Made by a program: the position numbers and the translations under genes
Notes under the pieces: generated by a model
The model's input: the letters and a program-made list of their open reading frames with translations, nothing else
Databases searched by the model: none
Told to the model about the DNA's origin: nothing
In this document: positions 1 through 11,458 of the stretch, in pieces
Layout: the number at the start of each line of letters is the position of its first letter
Position numbering within the stretch: position 1 is the first letter of the stretch
Source of the DNA: Corydoras sp. C115
Lineage: Eukaryota; Chordata; Actinopteri; Siluriformes; Callichthyidae
Direction of reading: 5' to 3'
Assembly: GCA_019802505.1 (NCBI GenBank)
Contig: JAFMOC010000037.1
Location: forward strand, 4,339,501-4,403,500
DNA: 64,000 nucleotides

Positions 1-443
1 AAATCGGTAAATATTAAGCTATTATTGACCCAAAAAAATGATCAGGGGTCAGAAATATAGCAATATAACTAAAAACACCTTTCCTGAGAAATGCACTATG
101 GTTAGCTCATTACTGCTTTTTGCTAATCGTATGAATATTGATTTAATGAAAGTCAATGAAAAGCTTATACTGTAATTTGCAATTTTGGGCTATTTGTTTG
201 CCCAGAGGTGCAAATTAACCCATGTAACCCATTTTATTATAATTTACCTTCATACCAAATAAATAAACATTTTAAGGATTATTATTATGACCATGAAAGC
301 AGAATGTTTGTGGGTTAATCCGTTTGTCCTTTTATACTAATATACTAATATATATATATATATTAATATACTTTAATATATTTTAATATACAATTCTTTA
401 AAAGCCAGACAAACCCCTTTTACTCTTCACTGTTCAATTCAGT
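1..443. other. AT-rich intergenic sequence
   Basis: No gene is seen here. The stretch is AT-rich with a short (TA)n tract near 350-362. It ends in the AATTCAGT (436-443) that forms the left target-site copy of the first SINE. Confidence 0.6.
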
Positions 444-784
444 GGGCGGCACGGTGGCTTAGTGGTTAGCACATTTGCCTCTCAGCACCAGCACACTGGG
501 TGGAGTTTCCATGTTCTCCCCGTGTCCGCGTGGATTACCTCCGGGTTCTCCGGTTTCCTCCCACAATCCAAAAACATGGATCAAGTCAATTGAATACTCC
601 AAATTGCCCCATATAGCGTGTGTTTGTGTGTGTGAGTGAGGGTGTGCCCAGTGATAGATTGGCGCCCTGTCCTGGGTGTATCTGCCCAGTTCCCAAAACG
701 TTCTCCCCTGGATGGGCATGGGAACCCCCCCCCCCCCGCGACCCTAGTAGAGGATAAATCGGATGGATAAATGGATGGATGTGT
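444..784 (+). mobile_element. tRNA-derived SINE, full length
   Basis: This copy reads from the GGGCGGCACGGTGGCTTAGT head through the central CCACAGTCCAAAAACATGG block to a tail that has drifted to GGATGGATAAATGGATG. The 8-bp repeat AATTCAGT at 436-443 and 785-792 is a plausible target-site duplication. The B-box area (GGTTCGAATCC in other copies) is altered here, so the internal promoter is probably dead. Confidence 0.9.
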
Positions 785-2047
785 AATTCAGTCTTTATTC
801 TTATTCACTAACAATGTGCTTGCCCCACGATTTTGATAGTTTTCTGGTTTTTTATAGGCTTGCAGAAAATTTCTGTTTAACACATTTCTGTGAATATTTA
901 GAAAACCATGTTTATTTGGCGGCATTGCTACAAGATTAATAGTAATAAGTGAAGACAGCTAATTAAAGCATTTTTTCAAAAGAAAAATGTTTGCAAAAGA
1001 TTTAGCTCTGATGATGAACGTCATGCTCACAAAGTGCCCTTGGTGTGAATCAGATCCTGAAATAGAGAGAACAGTGAGTTCTGTTTGTTTGTGTGTGTGT
1101 GTGTGTGTGTGCAACTTGAGAAGTGTTTAACACACTCACACTCGCTCAAATACATGTCTCACCGAGCTCAGAACAAAACCTCACCAACACTAGTTGATGC
1201 TGCATGCAAAGTTCAGTATGACTCGTGGTTTGAAGTAAACTAATTCTACTTGTTTTCTAATTTTCCATTTTTAATGTTTGAGAGTCAACTGAGTCGTTCA
1301 GCTCTATGATTATTTGGCCTTGATTTAAAACAGTCAAGCCTGACCACCATTTATTTAAATCTAACAAAACTGATGTACAGCACCGCTTCTGGGCTGATGT
1401 TCTTGATCCTCCACCCAACTAAATAAATATAAATAAAACACCAGAGCAATTCTTTAAAAATCATTACAAAATTATCTTTAATTAGCAATATAATTAACTA
1501 TAAAATAATCCTGATCCAGCATCACATCGTATTATTACATAAGACAAGTGTCCCAAACCAGCACACACCTTAATAACCATGCCATTAGAATCATTTTTTA
1601 TTTTAATTGTGAATATGTGAATAACTTTTGCTCTTTCACACTCTCTCTCGTTCTCTCACTCAGACACACACCTGTCACCCCTTCAACACTTTATTTCTGT
1701 CTCAGCGACCTTGTGAGGATGTTCTTCAGAGTAATATGGGAGCAGGAGTGACAATTGGGGATTTCCCAGCATTGGCTTAAGACCTGGGTCTGCATGGTAG
1801 CAGCTTTTCCCACCGGCATTGAGACCTATCAGATTTTCAACAGCATTAATGTATGTGTGATAACAGGGAGTTCACCAACTTGAACCATATCCAATATTAA
1901 AAAGAAAAGAGGCAACAAAAAGAGTCAGTTATAAATTATTTCAAATGTTTTTTGTAAAAGCCTTTTGAACTCAATCAATTTTTAAGTTTTAGGTTAATAG
2001 AATCTGTTGGTCTTGCAGTCATTTTCATTATTAGTCATTATTAAATG

Positions 2048-2052
<5 letters not shown>
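785..2052. other. intergenic sequence, (GT)n at 1087-1111
   Basis: I see no supported gene. There is a (GT)n microsatellite near 1087-1111. On the minus strand about 1710-1830 there is a modest open stretch of roughly 50 codons without a start or a recognised domain; I could not tie it to the putative signal-peptide exon at 2427-2484. Confidence 0.5.
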
Positions 2053-2136
<84 letters not shown>

Positions 2137-2139
2137 TTT
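2053..2139. repeat. (TA)n microsatellite followed by poly-T
   Basis: Thirty-odd TA units run straight into about 20 T residues. Open frames across it are repeat translations, not genes. Confidence 0.97.
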
Positions 2140-2400
2140 GTTTAGATGGTTTACACTATTGGATGTGTCTTTTTTTCATCTATCTTTGGGTTAAACATGC
2201 AAATTAAAAATAAATTTTAACTGAAATCTTTAAAATCTTCAAAATAGTGATGTAACATTAAATAGACTTTCAGGATAAATATGATGGGTGACACTTGCCA
2301 TCAGTAGAACATTCCAGAACTTTTTACTCAGTGTATACAGCTTTGCGTATGTATTATATAGAATAAAGTGCTTTATAGGATATTCTACCGTATCATCTGA

Positions 2401-2420
2401 ACACACACACACACACACAC
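2401..2420. repeat. (AC)n microsatellite
   Basis: Ten AC units. On the minus strand this (GT)n tract begins just after the GTAAGG splice donor proposed for the exon at 2427-2484, so it would sit at the very start of intron 1. Confidence 0.95.
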
Positions 2421-2426
2421 CCTTAC

Positions 2427-2484
2427 CAGCAGTGCTGAGGGCCAGCAGGATGAGGTTGAGGAGACAGCACTGTGCAAGCTTCAT
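2427..2484 (-). CDS. putative first coding exon of an unidentified secreted protein
   Basis: Read on the minus strand, an ATG at 2484 opens MKLAQCCLLNLILLALSTA and then stops at a GTAAGG donor (2426-2421), leaving a phase-1 boundary after 19 codons. The peptide has the shape of a signal peptide: Lys at position 2, a Leu/Ile-rich core, then small residues Ser-Thr-Ala. A TATATATA box lies about 40-48 bp upstream of the ATG. A signal peptide followed by a phase-1 intron is common in chemokine, Ig-superfamily and other secreted-protein genes, but I do not recognise the protein and could not find exon 2 in the remaining 2.4 kb to the left edge. It may continue outside the window. An in-frame ATG at 2508 lies close to the expected transcription start and is less likely to be used. 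This could be chance, since signal-like exons are short. Confidence 0.35.
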
Positions 2485-2523
2485 AGTTTTAACTGCCAGG
2501 GACGCCAAGTCTGTCCTGCAACC

Positions 2524-2532
2524 TATATATAC
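2524..2532 (-). promoter_or_regulatory. candidate TATA box
   Basis: The minus strand reads GAGTATATATAGGTTGC about 40 bp before the ATG at 2484, with a TSS expected near 2500. Further upstream there is CCAACGTCATCC, which contains an ACGTCA CRE half-site. The spacing fits a TATA promoter with a very short 5' UTR. It is only as strong as the exon call it serves. Confidence 0.35.
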
Positions 2533-2800
2533 TCGCTAGAGGATGACGTTGGCATGGGTGGGGTTATAAAACTATTAGTGTAAATGCCAGCAGCTGTTTG
2601 GCCCAATCAGACTCTGAGAAAAGAAAAAGGAGATGATATCCAGGAGTAGCTTTCACTTTAGGAATGGAGACATTCCTTATGACAAAATCAAATATCATGC
2701 AGCAACAAATGGTCTTTACTTACTGACTGAATCAATTCTTTATTCACATGAGCAGATTTTAATCAGCGATAATAATTTAGATTGTAATATGCATCTACTG

Positions 2801-2930
2801 TACCCAGCGATGGATTGGCGCCCTGTCCTGGGTGTATCTGCCCAGCGCCCGAGACGTTCTCCCCTGGATGGGCATGGGGAACCCCACCGCGACCCTAATA
2901 GAGGATAAAGCGGGAGATAACGAATGAATG
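2801..2930 (+). mobile_element. SINE, 5'-truncated 3' fragment
   Basis: Only the 3' domain is present, from CCCAGCGATGGATTGGCGCC to the GAATGAATG tail. The 15-bp repeat AATATGCATCTACTG at 2786-2800 and 2931-2945 flanks it exactly, so this is an insertion born truncated by incomplete reverse transcription, not a later deletion. Confidence 0.93.
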
Positions 2931-3065
2931 AATATGCATCTACTGGTTCTACAGAATCAATGTAAATAGGAATTTAATCTTGAATCCATGACACAGATAT
3001 GGTTTCTAGAAACAAAATATTATGAGGTAACAGAAATTTTATACTAAATAAAAGGTGGAAGGGAG

Positions 3066-3384
3066 GGTGGCACGGTGGCTTAGTGGTTAGCACGTTCGCC
3101 TCTCAGCACTAGGGATTCCCGGTTCGAATCCCAATCTGGGTGGAGTTTCCATGTTCTCCCCGTGTCATCAAGGTCAATTGAATTCTCCAAATTGCCCCAT
3201 ATAGAGTGTATTTGTGTGTGTGTCTGTGTGAGTGAGTGTGTGCCCAGCGATAGATTGGCACCCTGTTCTGGCTGTATTTGCCAAGTGCCCGAAAAGTTCT
3301 CCCCTGGATGGACATCGGGAACCCCCCCCCCCCCCCCCCTGCAACCCTAGTAGAGGATAAAGCGGAAGATAATGGATAGATGGA
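3066..3384 (+). mobile_element. SINE with internal deletion
   Basis: Head and tail are present, but after CCCCGTGTC the copy jumps to ATCAAGGTCAATTGAATTC, so the GGGTTTCCTCC...CAGTCCAAAAACATGG block is gone. A poly-C tract interrupts the 3' domain. AAAAGGTG on both sides suggests the target-site duplication. Confidence 0.88.
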
Positions 3385-3385
3385 T

Positions 3386-4327
3386 GAAAAGGTGTGTGTG
3401 TGTGTGGGGGGGGGGTCTATTAAAGTTCTAAATCATTAGAGGTTGTGCATTATTGTGAATGAGTCAAGGAAATAGGTGGTGTTAGGCACGACGCAAAGCA
3501 GAGTGCATTTACACCTCTTTACCATGATTTTTTATTCACAGTAATACAAAACCTCGATTGTTTTATTGATTTTATAATACGCTTAAAAACATACTATAAT
3601 TCAAAGCAAAGTTTGATTCATAAATACATTTATTGAAAGCAAAATCATTGATAAACTGGTCTTCTGCCATATATAGCTATTATAAAACGGATAGTTCTGA
3701 GCAGTTTGTCCAGTTGTGACATTATTGAGAATAACACACACCTCTGACCATTTGTACCAATGCGTGAAATACAATGCATTGTTTTAAATCATAAAGTACA
3801 AATGAATAAAGTCCTGCTAAATCCCTATGGAAGGTCCATGGGCTTCATTTCCATAAAAGCGGTCGGTGTGTAATTGTAAGTTGTAAACAGTAGAGGGCAG
3901 CATAGGTTCAGTTATAATCCTTCAACGTGGTTTTAGATCTCGATCAGTTGTAGTTTCTTTCTTTCAAATGCTGATGTATTTTTGCTTTTGTTTGGTTAGA
4001 ATTTAAAAAAGGGTAGTGTGGTCCTGCAGCAGTATCCTGGTAGTGTAATTTAATATGTGTTACAGAGTTAAGGTACAGGTTCTGCTTTTTAAAAAGGTAT
4101 AAAATAAGCAATAAATAAATATTTTAGGTTACATAAGTATAATATTTTTTGGCTGTAAATGTACATTTTTTTTTTTACTCGTAAGCAGAAACAAATCATA
4201 CTTTCCCCACTTTACTGATCCTCTCTCACTGTTCATGTTGTATTAGTGCACACAGGACAAATGATTAGAGAGCAAAATATATATCTAAATATATATCTGA
4301 ATATAAATATCTATCTATATATTTATA
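3386..4327. other. AT-rich intergenic sequence
   Basis: I see nothing gene-like: many stops in all frames, short A/T runs, no recognisable repeat ends. Confidence 0.5.
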
Positions 4328-4782
<455 letters not shown>

Positions 4783-4812
4783 ACATATGTATGTATGTGT
4801 GTGTGTGTGTGT

Positions 4813-4935
4813 TTGTGCACAGTGACAGATTGGCACCCTCTCCTGGGTGTATTTTCCAACACCAGAGGCGTTCTCTCCTGGATGGGCATGGGGCCCTCCG
4901 ACCTCAGTACTAGATTGAAGTGGAAGATAATAAGA
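4813..4935 (+). mobile_element. diverged SINE 3' fragment
   Basis: GTGCACAGTGACAGATTGGC through GATGGGCATGGGG to GAAGTGGAAGATAATAAG matches the SINE 3' domain with many substitutions. It lacks head and central domain. It is complementary to part of the SINE at 4328-4658. Confidence 0.75.
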
Positions 4936-5394
4936 AAACTAACTTTTTTTTTTTTTTTAAGTTCATTAAGGACTGCAGGAAATTGTACAGAACTTTAAAC
5001 TTATCTCCAAAGAACACATTTTGTTAATCTTTCAATTAACATCAGTTCCTGGCCTCGCTAACATTTCCTCATTACCTGAAATGTTCATAGATTGCCTCCA
5101 GAACCTAGAGGAAACCTGTTTCAATAGTGTAAAGACTATTATACATGGAAGTGGTGCAACTTCCTATTACAGCTATATTTGTGAAATAGGATGGAATTTT
5201 AAACTAAATTCCAAACGTGTATAAATACAGGAAATTACATAGAAACTAAAGGAGCGCTGCACTGCACTCCAGGTCAATACAATATTGTCGATCAAAGGAA
5301 ATTCTTCATCCACTCGCACAAAGAGCAAGTAAAAGTGCACTTCCTATTTGCTGGGTGATCTGCATACACACAGAGTGAGGGAGAGAGCCAGGGC

Positions 5395-5493
5395 TATAAA
5401 AGTGCCAAAGTGCATTTCAATTCTCGGACATTTTGCAGCTCGATTTCTTTGTTCTTTTGTTCAGAGGAAAGGCTGCTGTTTTCATCTAATCTA
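5395..5493 (+). promoter_or_regulatory. candidate TATA promoter with possible non-coding first exon
   Basis: GGGCTATAAAAGTGCC (TATA at 5395-5402) lies in a locally GC-richer stretch. The following 90 bases have no ATG frame of note and end at CTAG followed by GTGCGT (donor at 5494). This resembles a TATA promoter plus an untranslated first exon, but I found no downstream exon to support it, and the donor is weak. Chance is a real alternative. Confidence 0.2.
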
Positions 5494-5703
5494 GGTGCGT
5501 CCTACATCGTGTACAAGAATAATATACATAAACAACACAATCAACAACAATTTAAAGGTTGAAATCATTTTAGGAGGCCTGAAGTGAACACTTGACCTTT
5601 GGACAGTGGTACTGGGGTTGAAAGAATTGAACCCTGTTACAGACAGAGGTCCCAGAAGTGAAAAAGTGAAATAGTTAGATTTTACAACATTGTCCTAGTT
5701 GGA

Positions 5704-6054
5704 GGCGGCACGGTGGCTTAGTGGTTAGCACGTTCGCCTCTCAGCACTAGGGATTCCCGGTTCGAATCCCCATCTGAGTGGAGTTTCCATGTTCTCCCCG
5801 TGTCTGCGTGGGTTTCCTCCGGGTTCTCCGGTTTCCTCCCACAGTCCAAAAACATGGATCAAGTCAATTGAATCTCAAAAATTGCCCCATATAGAGTGTG
5901 TCTGTGTGAGTGAGTGTGTGCCCAGCGATGGATTGGCGCCCTGTCCTGGGTCTATCTGCCCAGCGCCCGAGACGTTCTCCCCTGGATGGGCATGGGGAAC
6001 CCCACCGCGACCCTTATAGAGGATAAAGCGGGAGATAATGAATGAATGAATGAA
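5704..6054 (+). mobile_element. SINE, full length
   Basis: Complete copy with intact A-box-like TGGCTTAGTGG and B-box-like GGTTCGAATCC. The perfect 11-bp target-site duplication TCCTAGTTGGA is at 5693-5703 and 6055-6065, which marks a recent insertion. Confidence 0.96.
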
Positions 6055-6152
6055 TCCTAGTTGGAAAATAATGATATACACACCCACACTCTCGATGGCA
6101 TCCATCACAACACACTTAACTAGAAGTACAGAATAATATTAACTAAAAGGAG

Positions 6153-6172
6153 TGGCACGGTGGCTTAGTGTA
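6153..6172 (+). mobile_element. isolated SINE head fragment
   Basis: GTGGCACGGTGGCTTAGTG matches the first bases of the SINE head, and nothing of the rest follows. A head-only remnant is unusual because truncation normally removes the 5' side; a deletion of the body is the simplest reading. Confidence 0.7.
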
Positions 6173-6228
6173 TATAAACACACGCACACCATATCATTTC
6201 ATAGTTGAAGGAAATGTATTTAAATATA

Positions 6229-6585
6229 TTCATTCATTCATTCATTCATTATCTCCCGCTTTATCCTCTATTAGGGTTGCGGGGGGTTCCCCATGCCCAT
6301 CCAGGGGAGAACGTCTCGGGTGCTGGGCAGATACACCCAGGACAGGGCGCCAATCCATCGCTGGGCACACACTCACTCACATAGAGACACTCTATATGGG
6401 GCAATTTGGAGAATTCAATTGACCTTGATCCATGTTTTTGGATTGTGGGAGGAAACCGGAGAACCCGGAGGAAACCCACGCAGACACGGGGAGAACATGG
6501 AAACTCCACCCAGATGGGGATTCGAAACGGGAATACCTAGCGCTGAGAGGCGAACGTGCTAACCACTATGCCACCGTGCCGCCCC
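6229..6585 (-). mobile_element. SINE, full length
   Basis: Inverted copy with a long ATTC-repeat tail on the left. The perfect 12-bp target-site duplication TATTTAAATATA is at 6217-6228 and 6586-6597. Confidence 0.96.
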
Positions 6586-6597
6586 TATTTAAATATA

Positions 6598-7394
6598 ATT
6601 CCTTTAAAAGTATTTTATACCCTCATGAGTTCTTCGGCAAATTTGTACATTGAAGTCTTATAGAATATCAAATTAGCAGCTGTATTTTTACAAACATTTT
6701 AGGTAGGTTTTGTAAGACCCAGTTTTTCTTTGTGTACATTGGTCATTACCAGGTGCGAGAGAACGGACAGATGACATTTGCAAAATGTACCCATATTAAA
6801 GTATTCAGTGGGGCTGCATCAATAACGTGTCACGTCATAGGAAGAATGCTTTGGAGGCCAAGTGGAAGAAGTCGAATGGTTAAAACCCAATCCCCTACTG
6901 GGGTAAACTGTAACACATATGGGGGTATAATAACTTTAAGTTATTAAGAGTAAGAGTAAACGTTTAAAAGTTAGACCACACAACAAAAGCATCTCAATCA
7001 GTTCATTGTACATAATTCGTGTGGTTCACCAAGAACAACCGCTGTCTTTTTTAATTCACTGTACACTAAATTTATGAGCTGTTACTGATGACCCTGTCTA
7101 TGATTTTCTTCAAGATTATTTGTAGAAGGCTAAACAAAGCATCATTTTTATTAAGAGCTTTACCATCAGCTACTCAGTAAAGGGAAAAAAAAAATATATA
7201 TATCTTATCACAGCTGCAGTGTTGACAGATATATGTAGGACTGCCTAATGTGCAATATTCATGGGGAGAACCTGCAAATTACATAACTGATTTACTGAGT
7301 TTGGAATTTTCAAAAGGCTTTGTATACATAATGTAGACATGTCTCCTTTTAAGGTGTTCAAATCTTTATTATTGTCCTATTTTGATGCTTTATT
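6598..7394. other. intergenic sequence
   Basis: No gene or recognisable repeat boundary. A short A-run with (TA)n lies near 7185-7203. Confidence 0.5.
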
Positions 7395-7404
7395 GGTTGC
7401 CCGG

Positions 7405-7729
7405 CGGCACGGTGGCTTAGTGGTTAGCACGTTCGCCTCTCAGCGCCTCTCTGGGTGGAGTTTCCATGTTCTCCCCGTGTCTGCGTGGGTTTCCTCCGGG
7501 TTCTCCGGTTTCCGGTTTTTGTTGGTATTAGATCAATTCAATTGAATTCTCAAAATTGCCCCATATAGAGTGTGTCTGTGTGAGTGAGTGTGTGCCCAGC
7601 AATGGATTGGCGCCCTGTCCTGGGTGTATCTGCCCAGCGCCCGAGACGTTCTCCCCTGGATGGGCATGGGGAACCCCACCGCGACCTTAATAGAGGATAA
7701 AGCGGGAGATAATGAATGAATGAATGAAT
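7405..7729 (+). mobile_element. SINE with deleted B-box and central block
   Basis: The copy jumps from CTCTCAGCGC to CTCTGGGTGG, losing the B-box GGTTCGAATCC, and again loses the CAGTCCAAAAACATGG block. The target-site duplication GGTTGCCCGG is at 7395-7404 and 7730-7739 and is perfect, so the deletions may have been in the source RNA or arisen soon after insertion. Confidence 0.93.
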
Positions 7730-7739
7730 GGTTGCCCGG

Positions 7740-8767
7740 GTACATCTTGTTTACTGTTAGACTTCTTTTTATGTTTCTCTAAGGCTTGCTTTAGTAGTGT
7801 ATCTGAACAGAGGTCTGACACCTTTTGCCTACTGTGGCCTTTCCCGGTCCTGCTTTGGATAATCTAACATGAGATGGATTGAACAGATAATGTCTGATGC
7901 AGGGTGAATGCTGCAGTGGCTGTAGAGAGTCTACAGCTGGGTGAAGGCACTGCTGTGTCATGCTGGGAAGCTGTGGAAATCATTAAATGGGTCTTGACAG
8001 TCAGTGATTCGGATCATTACAAGCCATGACACATTATAAATAGTCATTGTCTTGCTGGGATTGATCCTCATTCAGGCATCCTCAACTCCGTTCACATCGT
8101 CTTTAGAGGTCCAGTAGACACTTTGATCTAGTGGCTGAAGTTTGTTTGAGCGATTTGGTGGTAGAGGGAGCAATCCAATTTTCTACGGAGGAATTAACTG
8201 CCTCCACTGAAATGTGTAAGCTGTTGTTGGCAAGCAAACATAACGCATTCTTTTCTGAACTTTGAAATGCAAAGGGCTCCAGGAACAAGAGAAAATCATT
8301 TTCCATCATCCGCCCTAAACCGTTTTCACTCCCAGCACTACCAGGTGGTCCATGGTGCACAAAGAAATCCCCATACTTGTGTGGAAGTATGAGTGGTGAA
8401 ATAAATCTTAAGTTTTTGTACATTACATGAAATTAAACTTAACTCAACAGAAACCACTACTCCAACATGCTTCATTTAATCTAAGTTCTCTGGAGGTTTT
8501 GGGATGTTTTGCAGTATCTGTTTAATGTCATTTGACAGGAATCTTTTCCCTGCACCACCTCCTCTGAGGTAAATGTTCTTATGTATGCCGGCACATCCTT
8601 ATTTTTTTTCTCATTCACAGTCAAAGCATTAAAAAAATAAGCATAAATTAATTAAACTCATTTGTGCTGTTGCCATTAGGAGTTTTCAAAAAGCAATTAG
8701 AACTGTAGCAGCATTGTGGTTTGTATATAAGAACCAGACCCGGTCTGACGCCAAACATTCAGTATCT
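7740..8767. other. intergenic sequence of mixed composition
   Basis: GC content is somewhat higher around 7800-8360 than in the surroundings, and a 106-codon minus-strand frame exists at 8103-8423, but it has no family resemblance, splice context or codon bias that I can see. It could hold a conserved non-coding element; I cannot show it. Confidence 0.4.
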
Positions 8768-9066
8768 TCCACTTAAACCTCTACTAGGGTCATGGGATTC
8801 CTCATCCTCATGTTCTAATGAGAATGTTTTGGGCGCTGGACTGATACACCCACAATCTATCACTGGACACACACTCACAGATACTCAAACTATATAGGGC
8901 CATTTTTTAAAAGCAGCCTGTTTACCTTGAATCCATGTTTTCGGACATGGTAAACCTGGAGGAAACCCACACGGACACAGGGAGAACCTGGAAACTCCAC
9001 CAGAATGGGATTCTAACCTGGATCCCCAGCACTGAGAAGCGAATGTGCTAAGAACCAAGCCACCAT
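8768..9066 (-). mobile_element. old diverged SINE
   Basis: Inverted and heavily substituted: CCTCTACTAGGGTCATGGG at the tail side, GCGAATGTGCTAAGAACCAA at the head side. No target site can be read. It is older than the copy 57 bp to its right. Confidence 0.85.
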
Positions 9067-9122
9067 GAAGCATCTTGTATCAGACAAAAATACATGAATT
9101 AGCACACTTAAATATTACAATG

Positions 9123-9475
9123 TGGTGGCATGGTGGCTTAGTGGTTAGCCTCGTTTGCCTCTCAGCGCTAGGGATTCCCGGTTCGAATCCCCATCTGGGT
9201 GGCGTTTCCATGTTCTCCCCGTGTCCGCGTGGGTTTCCTCCGGGTTCTCCGGTTTCATCCCACAGTCCAAAAACATGGCTCAAGTCAATTGAGTTCTCCA
9301 AAATGCCCCATATAGAGTGTGTCTGTGTGAGTGAGTGTGTGCCCAGCGATGGATTGGCGCCCTGTCCTGGGTGTATCTGCCCAGCGCCTGAAACGTTCTC
9401 CCCTGGATGGCCATGGGGAACCCCCCCCGCGACCCTAATAGAGGATAAAAGCAGAAGATAATGGATGAATGAAAG
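9123..9475 (+). mobile_element. SINE, full length
   Basis: Near-complete copy. The target-site duplication is TATTACAATG at 9113-9122 and TATCACAATG at 9476-9485, one mismatch. With the old SINE at 8768-9066 it forms a head-to-head inverted pair. Confidence 0.94.
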
Positions 9476-9485
9476 TATCACAATG

Positions 9486-9714
9486 CATAACTAAATCAAT
9501 CCTTTCTGTCTTTAGACCTTTCTGAATGATGTTTGTATGTTCTCCTGTGTCTGTGTGGCTTTTGTCAGATTTTAAAGACCTCCAAGTGTAGTAATTTGAA
9601 GCTAATCATTTTCATAGGCGTGAATATGCTTGGCATATTCTTTCTTTTCTTGCCCTGTGATGGACTAGTGACATGCTTAAGGATTTTAATTTACCTTAAT
9701 ATTTTAATATCCTT
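9486..9714 (+). repeat. relic of an older SINE core
   Basis: GATGTTTGTATGTTCTCCTG followed by GTCTGTGTGGCTTTTGTCAG recalls the central SINE domain (GTTTCCATGTTCTCC...GTGGGTTTCC) after heavy decay, at about 9527-9580. The rest is unique AT-rich sequence. Confidence 0.4.
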
Positions 9715-9724
9715 AATTTACCCA

Positions 9725-10058
9725 CGGCAGCATGGTGGCTTAGTGGTTAGCACGTTCGCCTCTCAGCGCTAGGGATTCCCGGTTCGAATCCCCATCTGGG
9801 TGGAGTTTCCATGTTCTCCCCGTGTCTGCGTGGGTTTCCTCCCACAGTCCAAAAAAAACATAGATCAAGTCAATTGCGTTCTCTAAATTGCCCCATATAG
9901 AGTGTGTCTGTGTGAGTGAGTGTGTGCCCCTGCGATGGATTGGCGCCCTGTCCTGGGTGTATCTGCCCAGCGCCCGAGACGTTCTCCCCTGGATGGGCAT
10001 GGGGAACCCCACCGCGACCCTAATAGAGGATAAAGCGGGAGATAATGAATGAATGAAT
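9725..10058 (+). mobile_element. SINE, nearly full length
   Basis: It lacks the GGGTTCTCCGGTTTCC piece of the central block. The perfect 10-bp target-site duplication AATTTACCCA is at 9715-9724 and 10059-10068. Confidence 0.95.
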
Positions 10059-10068
10059 AATTTACCCA

Positions 10069-10612
10069 TTTATATATAAATTTTAGCTCAGAGATTTACC
10101 TCTGAAGAAAGGTAACACTAAATTGAAATTTTGCTGGTATTAGTGCATTTCATAAAGTGCTGTTAAGGGCAAAAAGATACATATCGAATTCCATTTAATA
10201 GAAACTGTATTAATAAAGAATACTCTGCTGAAGTTGTTTGCTTATAAAAGACAACCTCGGTGACCTCTTCTTTTTCATCTATTTCCCTATATGGCGTGAG
10301 GATTATTATTAACCTGTACAGTGCAGTTCATGTGGGGAGGACACATGCAGGGTCATGTATCATATAATGTTGGTTTAATCTGGTTTAACCTCTGCAGTGT
10401 GGGAACCTTTAACATTTTCTGCTGGAATAAGACTTTCATGTGAGTTTTCACTAACAGCTGAACACAGCATGGAAAGACAAACGCTCCCCAGAGTCGGAGG
10501 CAAATTTTTCTTTCTTTTACTAAAACTGAAGCATCAAAAATCAATTCATTGATTTAACTCAACAACCCCGATGAAGATATGGCTCATTTATTCACCCATT
10601 TATTTTCTGTAC
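10069..10612. other. intergenic sequence
   Basis: No gene or repeat boundary seen. Confidence 0.5.
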
Positions 10613-10624
10613 AATCTAATTATG

Positions 10625-10976
10625 GGGCGGCACGGTGGCTTAGTGGTTAGCACGTTCGCCTCTCAGCACTAGGGATTCCCGGTTCGAATCCCAACCTGGG
10701 TGGAGTTTCCATGTTCTCCCCGTGTCCGTGTGGGTTTCCTCCGGGTTCTCCGGTTTCCTCCCACAGTCCAAAAACATGGATCAAGTCAATCGAGTTCTCC
10801 AAATTGCCCCATAGAGTGTGTTTGTGTGTGTGAGTGTGTGCCCAGCAATAGATTGGCGCCCTGTCCTGGGTGTATCTGCCCAGCGCCCGAGACGTTCTCC
10901 CCTGGATGGGCATGGGGAACCCCCCCCCGACCCTAATAGAGGATAAAGCGGAGGATGATGAATGAATGAATGAATG
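10625..10976 (+). mobile_element. SINE, full length
   Basis: Complete copy. The perfect 12-bp target-site duplication AATCTAATTATG is at 10613-10624 and 10977-10988. Its 3' flank (10977-10998) matches 20 of 22 bases of the linker inside the SINE dimer at 30294-30816. Confidence 0.96.
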
Positions 10977-10988
10977 AATCTAATTATG

Positions 10989-11447
10989 CTTGAAAAGAAG
11001 GAGGGGAAAACACCTGAGACAGGTCAGCAGATAATCACAGGACAGACAGCTGTGCAAGTGCATTCACATATACATTAATACCTGAGGGCAATTGACTATT
11101 TCTAATTTACCTACACAGGTATTTGCACTTCCACAAACACAGGGAGAACATGCCAAGTGTAGACAGAAAAAAACTGGCCAGCCACCTGCCAGAAAGTCAA
11201 ACTTGACCATCTTTAAGACGACCAGGATAAAGTATATATGTATATAGGACATCAACCACAACAGCATTGATAATAATAAACACTTTAATTGCATCTAAAT
11301 GCAAATAGCAAATAGACTTATTTTTAATAAAACATTTTTATAATCACATTTTTTGGATTTATTTCTAGCAAAACAAATAAATACAATGTGAATCAATCAC
11401 AACAAAACAGAGATTTCCATGCCCCCCTAGCACAAATTCATTACATT
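10989..11447. other. intergenic sequence with a weak SINE relic
   Basis: CACAGGGAGAACATGCCAAG near 11138-11157 resembles the inverted SINE centre. Otherwise nothing recognised. Confidence 0.4.
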
Positions 11448-11458
11448 AAACTGATTCT

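Noticed and set aside
444..784. True tRNA genes at the SINE heads
   Set aside because: The A- and B-box-like motifs are there, but no full cloverleaf with acceptor stem can be drawn, and every copy continues into the SINE body.
1710..1860. Minus-strand open stretch as exon 2 of the putative secreted-protein gene
   Set aside because: No convincing acceptor in the right phase and no recognisable domain.
8103..8423. 106-codon minus-strand frame
   Set aside because: No recognisable domain, no splice or promoter context; could be chance in a GC-richer patch.
9080..9481. Long frames (60-133 codons) repeatedly reading MPIQGRTSRALGRYTQDRAP or MFSPCPRGFPPGSPVSSHSP
   Set aside because: They recur at every SINE copy on one strand or the other; they are translations of the SINE, not a protein family.
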